NCBI RefSeq assembly: GCF_018449795.1
Contig: NZ_JAAVVE010000029.1
Coordinates: 1-52,105 of the forward strand
Direction of reading: 5' to 3'
From: Sphingomonas sp. dw_22
GTDB taxonomy: Bacteria > Pseudomonadota > Alphaproteobacteria > Sphingomonadales > Sphingomonadaceae
DNA length: 52,105 bases
Shown here: piece by piece, positions 47,687 through 52,105 of the stretch
Numbering within the stretch: position 1 is the stretch's first letter
Layout: each line of letters starts with the position of its first letter
Notes under the pieces: model-generated
Database searches by the model: none
What the model saw: only the letters and a program-made list of their open reading frames with translations
What the model was told of the DNA's origin: nothing
Translations under genes and position numbers: made by a program

Positions 47687-48229
47687 CTACCTCGAATCCT
47701 CGGCGCCAGCGTCTTGATCGGCCATTGTCTTCAATATGCGCCGTATCCCGCGAACGACATGATTTTCCACGACACTTTCACTGACCCCAAGCTGTTGGGC
47801 CGTTTCCTTCTGGGAAAGGCCGTGAATGCGCCGCAATTCGATCACGCGCCGGGCGGTCAATGACAATCCTGACAGCAAATTGTTCACCCGGCCGAGTTCC
47901 TGGATCGCTTCCACTCTCCTGTCCGCCAACGGACTATCATCTTCGACGTCGAACCAGTCGATTTCCGTCATCGGCTTGGTGTTCGCGACCTTGGCGCGGC
48001 GAAAACTGTCCATTACCACCGCCTGGACGGTCCTGAAGACATAGGCGCGGCCGTTTTCGATATGGGTGACGGAGTCCAGCCCGGCGATGCGGCAATAGAC
48101 TTCCTGGATCACATCATCGACGTCGATCAGCGAACCCCAGCGCCGCGTCGCCCAGCGGCGTACCGCGCCTTCGTGGGGAAGGATCTCGCGGGCCACCCAT
48201 GCGGCGATGCTGTCACGCTCATTGTCCAT
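47687..48229 (-). CDS. fecI: FecI-like ECF sigma factor
   Basis: 180 residues from ATG 48229. The open frame runs 138 bp further up, but ATG 48229 gives the usual FecI length and the upstream part contains the Pho-box-like site and likely -10. Region 2 (LIDVDDVIQEVYCRIAGLDS, RAYVFRTVQAVVMDSFRRAK) and region 4 (LSLTARRVIELRRIHGLSQK; VSESVVENHVVRGIRRILKT) are intact. The normal action is to direct RNA polymerase to the promoter of its receptor operon once FecR is signalled. A weak ribosome site (GGAG 18 nt upstream) suggests low translation. Confidence 0.9.
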   Translation of the reverse strand: MDNERDSIAAWVAREILPHEGAVRRWATRRWGSLIDVDDVIQEVYCRIAGLDSVTHIENGRAYVFRTVQAVVMDSFRRAKVANTKPMTEIDWFDVEDDSPLADRRVEAIQELGRVNNLLSGLSLTARRVIELRRIHGLSQKETAQQLGVSESVVENHVVRGIRRILKTMADQDAGAEDSR

Positions 48230-48295
48230 TCGATGCGCCCATTCGCTCTCCGGTGGGAGGTTGCTCACCGATTCGAGGAAAGCGAGATGTCCGTT

Positions 48296-48329
48296 CCTAA
48301 AGACGGACTCGATGACAATTGCATTACAG
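48296..48329 (-). promoter_or_regulatory. Pho-box-like site and -10 upstream of the sigma factor
   Basis: Minus strand, 48329-48312: CTGTAAT-GCAA-TTGTCAT, two 7-bp half-sites at the 11-bp period of PhoB boxes (consensus CTGTCAT-N4-CTGTCAT; 12 of 14 match). Ten bases later TTTAGG (48301-48296) is a weak -10. This spacing is that of PhoB-activated promoters, where the box replaces the -35. A start near 48289 gives a 60-nt leader. Phosphate-starvation control of the whole cluster follows as inference. Confidence 0.55.
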
Positions 48330-48611
48330 CGCTGGGAGACGAGGAAGAAGGCCGGATCCATTGGCATGGGCAGGAGGTGCCGCGGGATCGCCAGAGGATG
48401 GTTGCGTTTGCGGAGGTGCCACGATCGGAAACCAAAGCCATGCCACTTGCGTTCTGAACGACCTCAACCGTTCAGATTCCACTCTTCAGGAGTACTCAAC
48501 CTGGGTTGCCGTCAAAAAAGGTCGCTTCGGAGACAGGCTCGCTCCAGTAAGGCGACATCATGACCGGTCTCCTCCTGCATCGGAGCCGAGGCTATCGGTC
48601 TCCATCGAAGA
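48330..48611. other. Gap between the sigma factor promoter and the EF-hand gene
   Basis: 282 bp upstream of the Pho-box-like site. No gene supported on either strand; open frames are shadows with no ribosome site. I see no further operator beyond the Pho-box-like site and the hairpin listed separately. Confidence 0.5.
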
Positions 48612-48639
48612 GCACCGCTGCAGCCAGCCGCAGCGGTGC
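48612..48639. terminator. Hairpin terminator after the EF-hand gene
   Basis: GCACCGCTGC / GCAGCGGTGC, a perfect 10-bp stem with an 8-nt loop, 11 bp after the EF-hand stop (minus strand), followed there by TCTTCG. The T-run is poor, but position and stem suit a transcript end. Confidence 0.6.
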
Positions 48640-48650
48640 GAGGGCAGGGG

Positions 48651-49013
48651 CTATTGGGCTTCGGATGCGTCGATCACGCCGTTGTGGTTGACGTCGGCCT
48701 TGTCGAACTTGGCGAGATCCTCGACCAGCAATTCCGCGGCGCTGACGGCGCCGTCGCCATCGGTGTCGAGCCGCTTGAAGCGGCGGTCGATCCTGGCCTG
48801 GTCCATCGTCTCGCCGCGCTTCTCCGCCGCCTTGGTCATGAACGCGGCCAGTTCGGCCGGGCTTCCCTTGCCGTTGCCGTCGGCATCGAGATTCCTGAAC
48901 TTCTTGGCCGAGGCGGCCTGGGCCTGATCCCGCGTCTGGCCCGCCTTCTGGGCGAGCGCGTTGCTCGAAGCGAGCAGGGCTGCGGCAGCGAGGCTGTACT
49001 GGATGATCTTCAT
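48651..49013 (-). CDS. Secreted EF-hand calcium-binding protein
   Basis: 120 residues from ATG 49013 with AAAGGAGAG upstream. Signal peptide KIIQYSLAAAALLASSNALAQ. Three EF-hand loops are visible: DADGNGKGSPAE (near residue 44), DTDGDGAVSAAE (near 83) and DVNHNGVIDASE (C-terminal); the first two are canonical, the third has His at position 4 but keeps the pattern. It should bind calcium in the periplasm or outside. It lies 21 bp behind the autotransporter gene, so the two are probably one transcript; calcium stabilisation of the surface protein is a possible link (inference). Confidence 0.88.
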   Translation of the reverse strand: MKIIQYSLAAAALLASSNALAQKAGQTRDQAQAASAKKFRNLDADGNGKGSPAELAAFMTKAAEKRGETMDQARIDRRFKRLDTDGDGAVSAAELLVEDLAKFDKADVNHNGVIDASEAQ

Positions 49014-49034
49014 GTCTCAACTCTCCTTTGGTTT

Positions 49035-52022
49035 TCAGAAACGGAAGCCGGCGCTCGCCCGCACGCCGTAGCTCGACGCGCCGCTGCCCGTCTCGCCGCG
49101 CAGGCCCAGACCGAACAACAGGCGTCCGGAAATCACCGAGGCGTCGATCCGGCCGGTGAGGGTGGTCGAGCCGAACTGCGCCGCGCCGGCCTCGAACACA
49201 TTGTCCGCGTCCACGAAGCCGAACGTGCGCCGGCCCTCCGCATCGTCGAGATAGGAGCGCGCGCCGATATCGGCCGACAGCGTGACGCCGCCGAAGGTGC
49301 CGGTGCCGCGCGCGCCGTAGCTGGCGAGCGTGGTGGTCGCCTGGTCCCTGCCGGCGACAAGGGCGGCCGGGCCGCCCGATTCCTGCACCCGGTCGAACGT
49401 GACCGAGGAGACGCTCGCGCCGAGATAAGGCCCGACGCGCACCGTATTGCCGAGCGGGGCGAGATAGGCGAGCTCGCCGAACGCGACATAGGAATGGCCG
49501 TCGCCGTCCGAGGTCAACCGATTGGAGAGGCTGCCGATAGCGACCTGCCGGTCGGTCGACAGGGTATGCGCGGCATAGCCCAGTCCGCCCGCGAGGCGGA
49601 AGCCGCCCGCGGTATAGCCGAGATAGGCATAGGCCGAGTTGGTCACCAGGTCCGCATCGCTCGCGCGCGCCGTGAGGCTGATGTCGTTCTTGGCATGGCG
49701 ATAGGCAACGCCGCCGCGCAGATGGTCGCCGGTGAACTCGATGCCGCCCTCCAGGATCCGGCGATCGGACTTGATCCGGGCATAGCCGTCATCGGCGGCG
49801 ACCGTGATCCGGCCGATATCGCCCGCCAGCCAGACGGCTCGCCGCTGGCCCCGCGGGCCGTCCACGCGGTCGATCAGCTCGCGCGCCGCATCATGGCCGT
49901 CGCGCCCGGCCACCGCCGAACCGGCTACAAGGACTTCGCCCGAAAGCTGGTCGAACGCGTCGCGTGCGTCGGTGGCGTTGAGGCCGACGACCGCGTCGAA
50001 CACCGCGCCCGAGCTCCGCGCCCCGACCGCCGCCGCCACGGCGCGCTGGTTGCCGGTCTGGGCGACCGCATCCAGGCTGACGTCGTTGCGGAGCAGGCGC
50101 AACTGCACGCTGCTGGCGCTGTAGGCCAGAGTCGGGGCAAGAAAGGCGAGATCGGTGGTCACGCTGCCGAAGGTGCCCGTCACCGAGGAGCCGGTGAGTA
50201 TCGTATAGGTCGTGAGCGGCAGGAAGTTCGTCTGCCCGCCGCCCAATACCGAGACGGTGCCGCCCTGGAGGGTGACGGCGCCGGTCGCGGCGATAAGGTC
50301 GGACGTGCCGTTGGATGAGACCTCGACCTGATAGGTCGATCCGCTCCCCAGGGTCAGGCTGCCGGCCACGTTGAGCGTGCCGATGGAGTTGCCGGGCGCC
50401 ACCGTGCCGGTGACGTTCAGCGATCCGATCCTGCCCGATCCGCCGAGCCGCCCGTTGGCGCCGATCGAGACCGAGCCCGCCAGCGAGCCGTTCACCACCA
50501 GCATGCCCTCGGTGATGGTGGTCGAGCCGGTATAGGTGTTGGCCCCGCCCAGGGTCAGCGTGCCGCCGCCCTGCTTGACGAGCCTGCCGGTGCCGGAGAG
50601 GACGCCGGCATAGCTGGTCGCGTCCGATTCGTTCACGGTGAGGATCGCGCTGCCGAGATTGATCGCCCCGTCGCCGGAGAGACCGCCGACCGTCTGCGCG
50701 AAATTGTTTAGCGTAACGCTGCCCGGCGCGGCGACGCTAAGCCTGCCGCTGCCGAGCACATTCGCCGCGCCTGCCGCCAGCACGCCGCCCGAGACGGTCG
50801 TGCCGCCCGAATGGGTGTTGGCGCCGCTCAGCGTCAGCGTGCTGGTGCCCGCTTTGGCGAAGCTGCCGGTGCCGCTGATGGCGCCGGCGAAGCTGCTGTC
50901 GGCGGTGCCGCCCGCCGTCAGCGTGCCGCTGCCGAGCAGGATGCTGCCCGCGCCGTCCAGCGTTCCCACCGTCGCGGCGCCGCCGTTCAGGTCGAAAGTC
51001 GCGCCATTTGCGACCGTCAGCGCGCCGGTGCCGATCGTGCCGCCGTCGAGGCGCACCGTTCCGGCGATGATGCCGGTGGCGCCCGTGTAGCTGTTCGCCC
51101 CGGCCAGCGTGAAGATGCCGGTGCCGGTCTTGGTAAGGCCGCCGCTGCCGCTGATGACGCCGGCGAAGCGTGTGTCGCCATTGCCGCCGCCGGTGGTGAG
51201 GTCGCCGCCCGTAAGGGTGACGCTGCCGTCCCCGGCGAGGCTGGCAATGGTCTGCGATGCCGCGAGGTCGAGTGTCGCGCCCGCGGCGATCGCCACTGCG
51301 GTTCCGGTCGGGAGCGCGCCCGTCGCGCCGGCCCGCAAGGTGCCGCCCGCGACGGTGGTGGTGCCGGCATAGCTGTTCGCGCCGGTCAGGATCAGCGTGC
51401 CGGTGTCGAGCTTGTCGAGCCCGCCCGGCCCGCCGATGGCCGCGCCGATCGTCGCGGTGACGCCGGGATCGACCCGGATGTTGGTCTGCGCATCGACCGC
51501 GCTCAGCGTGCCCGTGCCGGCGGCGATCACATAGCCATCGGTCATGAACTGCATGCCGGTGAAGTCGATCGCGCCGTCGACGGTGACGGTGCCGGCGGTT
51601 CCCTGGAACACGGCGAAGCGGCCGCCCCAGCTATCGTTGACGGTGCCGTCCGCGCCGGTCCAGTTGGTGCTGCCGGTGGTCCAGGTGCCCGAGCCGCCCT
51701 CGATCGCACCGTTGGCGATGGTGTTGCCGCCGTCCCAGAACTGAATTTCCGGCACGAGATTGTCATAGACCAGATTGACCTGCGCGCCGACCGAGGTCTG
51801 GAGCTGGATATGCTGGGCGTTGGCGCTCTCCGGCAGCGTGCCAATGGCCAGGCCGTTGTCGGTCAGCGTGCCGGTATAGTCGATCAGGCGATAGACCCCG
51901 ACGCCGAAGCCGCCCAGATCGGTCACGTTGAGCGTGCCGTCGAGCGTGAGATCGCCATTGACCTGGATCCGGTCGCTCGCGCCCACGACGTTCGGGCGGC
52001 CCAGGCCGAAGTCCAGCGCTAG
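49035..52022 (-). CDS. Type V autotransporter with PATR repeats, N-terminus cut
   Basis: 995 residues visible; the start lies beyond the contig end, since the frame remains open past 51986 with family-like sequence (LALDFGLGRPNVVGASDRIQ). The passenger is Gly/Thr/Ala-rich beta-helix with at least four passenger-associated transport repeats, each with GANSY/GANTY and a GTL/GTV turn (near KLDTGTLILTGANSY, KTGTGIFTLAGANSY, KAGTSTLTLSGANTH, KQGGGTLTLGGANTY). A 12-strand-type barrel fills about the last 280 residues and ends in SAGFRF, the usual aromatic terminus. No protease or lipase motif is seen in the visible passenger, so adhesin or surface-structure role is most likely. Confidence 0.9.
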   Translation of the reverse strand, partial: LALDFGLGRPNVVGASDRIQVNGDLTLDGTLNVTDLGGFGVGVYRLIDYTGTLTDNGLAIGTLPESANAQHIQLQTSVGAQVNLVYDNLVPEIQFWDGGNTIANGAIEGGSGTWTTGSTNWTGADGTVNDSWGGRFAVFQGTAGTVTVDGAIDFTGMQFMTDGYVIAAGTGTLSAVDAQTNIRVDPGVTATIGAAIGGPGGLDKLDTGTLILTGANSYAGTTTVAGGTLRAGATGALPTGTAVAIAAGATLDLAASQTIASLAGDGSVTLTGGDLTTGGGNGDTRFAGVISGSGGLTKTGTGIFTLAGANSYTGATGIIAGTVRLDGGTIGTGALTVANGATFDLNGGAATVGTLDGAGSILLGSGTLTAGGTADSSFAGAISGTGSFAKAGTSTLTLSGANTHSGGTTVSGGVLAAGAANVLGSGRLSVAAPGSVTLNNFAQTVGGLSGDGAINLGSAILTVNESDATSYAGVLSGTGRLVKQGGGTLTLGGANTYTGSTTITEGMLVVNGSLAGSVSIGANGRLGGSGRIGSLNVTGTVAPGNSIGTLNVAGSLTLGSGSTYQVEVSSNGTSDLIAATGAVTLQGGTVSVLGGGQTNFLPLTTYTILTGSSVTGTFGSVTTDLAFLAPTLAYSASSVQLRLLRNDVSLDAVAQTGNQRAVAAAVGARSSGAVFDAVVGLNATDARDAFDQLSGEVLVAGSAVAGRDGHDAARELIDRVDGPRGQRRAVWLAGDIGRITVAADDGYARIKSDRRILEGGIEFTGDHLRGGVAYRHAKNDISLTARASDADLVTNSAYAYLGYTAGGFRLAGGLGYAAHTLSTDRQVAIGSLSNRLTSDGDGHSYVAFGELAYLAPLGNTVRVGPYLGASVSSVTFDRVQESGGPAALVAGRDQATTTLASYGARGTGTFGGVTLSADIGARSYLDDAEGRRTFGFVDADNVFEAGAAQFGSTTLTGRIDASVISGRLLFGLGLRGETGSGASSYGVRASAGFRF

Positions 52023-52105
52023 GCCCGGGGGGACGAGAGGCCCCCCCCGGGGGACAGTGCGCGGGCCCCCCCCCGGCGCGCGGGGGCCCGCGCCGGCCAG
52101 GGGGA
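52023..52105. other. Low-complexity contig end
   Basis: Dominated by runs of C and G (up to ten) unlike the autotransporter sequence next to it, and similar in kind to the other end. Probably assembly noise, so the upstream part of the autotransporter should not be read from here. Confidence 0.7.

Noticed and set aside
50500..51450. Repeated units resembling a CRISPR or tandem DNA repeat
   Set aside because: They are degenerate protein-level PATR repeats in the autotransporter passenger, with unequal spacing and no conserved DNA repeat.

Overview
The window looks like one high-GC contig from a sphingomonad (Alphaproteobacteria, probably Sphingomonas or a close relative). The grounds are a PhoK-type alkaline phosphatase that closely resembles the Sphingomonas enzyme from memory, the alphaproteobacterial ribosomal gene order adk-rpsM-rpsK-rpoA-rplQ, three TonB-dependent receptors, one of them with a FecI/FecR pair, and typical small sphingomonad secreted proteins. 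No search was run; family calls rest on recognised motifs. Both ends carry G/C homopolymer sequence that looks like assembly noise, so the first gene (DsbD/ScsB) and the last gene (autotransporter) are cut.

Layout: 1-6.1 kb holds dsbD/scsB (partial, -), secreted alkaline phosphatase phoK (+), a palindromic repeat, a translationally coupled deacetylase/beta-helix pair (-) and an unrecognised protein (-). 6.3-11.0 kb is a vitamin B12 uptake operon (-) of cobalamin riboswitch, btuB, btuF, btuC and btuD, with stop/start overlaps at every junction. A bactofilin gene (-) lies just before it at 11.06-11.5 kb. 11.6-31.7 kb (+) is the str/S10/spc/alpha ribosomal supercluster: rpsL, rpsG, fusA, tuf, rpsJ, rplC-D-W-B, rpsS, rplV, rpsC, rplP, rpmC, rpsQ, rplN-X-E, rpsN, rpsH, rplF-R, rpsE, rpmD, rplO, secY, adk, rpsM, rpsK, rpoA, rplQ. 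It is cut by several hairpins and terminators: a leader ORF overlapping a terminator before rpsL, terminators after tuf and rpsJ, and hairpins before rplO and secY. 31.8-36.3 kb (+) holds a small membrane ORF, an S9 prolyl oligopeptidase, a secreted hypothetical protein and guaA.

36.7-48.3 kb (-) is the accessory highlight: an ECF sigma factor, a FecR anti-sigma factor, a TonB receptor with an STN signalling domain, a second TonB receptor, a glycerophosphodiester phosphodiesterase, a Tat-exported PhoD phosphatase and a Tat-exported phospholipase C-like phosphoesterase. A good PhoB-box-like sequence lies in front of the sigma gene. I infer a phosphate-starvation-controlled surface-signalling system that senses and breaks down phospholipid or phosphodiester material. 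48.6-52.0 kb (-) holds a type V autotransporter with an EF-hand protein directly behind it.
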